From Candidatus Cloacimonadota bacterium (GTDB lineage Bacteria > Cloacimonadota > Cloacimonadia > JGIOTU-2 > B8-G9): DNA of 5,927 bases. The position numbers were made by a program, and so were the translations under genes. Within the stretch, counting starts at the first letter, position 1. Every line of letters starts with the position of its first letter. Shown here piece after piece: positions 5,916-5,927 of the stretch. The DNA lies in the NCBI GenBank assembly GCA_003647765.1, contig QMNM01000103.1, positions 1-5,927 of the forward strand. Direction: 5' to 3'. The notes beneath the pieces were generated by a model. The model had not been told where the DNA came from, searched no databases, and saw nothing but the letters and a program-made list of their open reading frames with translations.

Positions 5916-5927
5916 GTTTTTAATAAC

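Overview
The window is an AT-rich stretch of bacterial chromosome. It uses the standard code, and the genes have clear Shine-Dalgarno sites (AAGGA and AGGAGGT types). A sigma-54-dependent response regulator implies that the host has RpoN. The many short palindromic and phased intergenic repeats remind me of uncultured, AT-rich Gram-negative lineages (FCB-like or candidate phyla). That placement is an impression, since no gene here is a phylogenetic marker I can resolve by eye.

Layout: positions 1-738 hold no convincing gene. They contain a 159-bp element with imperfect terminal inverted repeats and four internal palindromes (41-199), and two copies of a short repeat with 10-bp periodicity. 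Next come two tRNA genes on the + strand, tRNA-Lys(TTT) and tRNA-Glu(TTC), 29 bp apart, followed by a perfect 12-bp hairpin. All protein genes are on the - strand. In transcription order they are: a 70-residue zinc-ribbon protein (5876-5664), which overlaps by 47 bp a glutamate dehydrogenase of the Glu/Leu/Phe/Val family (5710-4460); a strong intrinsic terminator (about 4391-4435); a membrane-bound sensor histidine kinase with an extracytoplasmic Cache-like domain (4356-2683); and an NtrC-type sigma-54 activator response regulator (2482-1073). The kinase and regulator are separated by 200 bp that hold a stem-loop and a repeat copy.

How the genes work together: the kinase and regulator form a two-component system. 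An external signal sensed by the Cache-like domain would lead to phosphorylation of Asp52 of the regulator, which would then drive sigma-54 RNA polymerase at targets not visible here. The dehydrogenase links 2-oxoglutarate plus ammonium to glutamate and is probably translationally coupled to the zinc-ribbon gene. The terminator argues that it is a separate transcription unit from the two-component system, so a shared nitrogen role is only a guess.

I did not find a new multi-gene system. The best leads are (i) a phased CACNAA-N4 repeat family that sits at gene borders and supplies the last codons and stop of the kinase, (ii) the four-palindrome inverted-repeat element at the left end, and (iii) a degenerate ATP-binding G1 box in an otherwise intact kinase.
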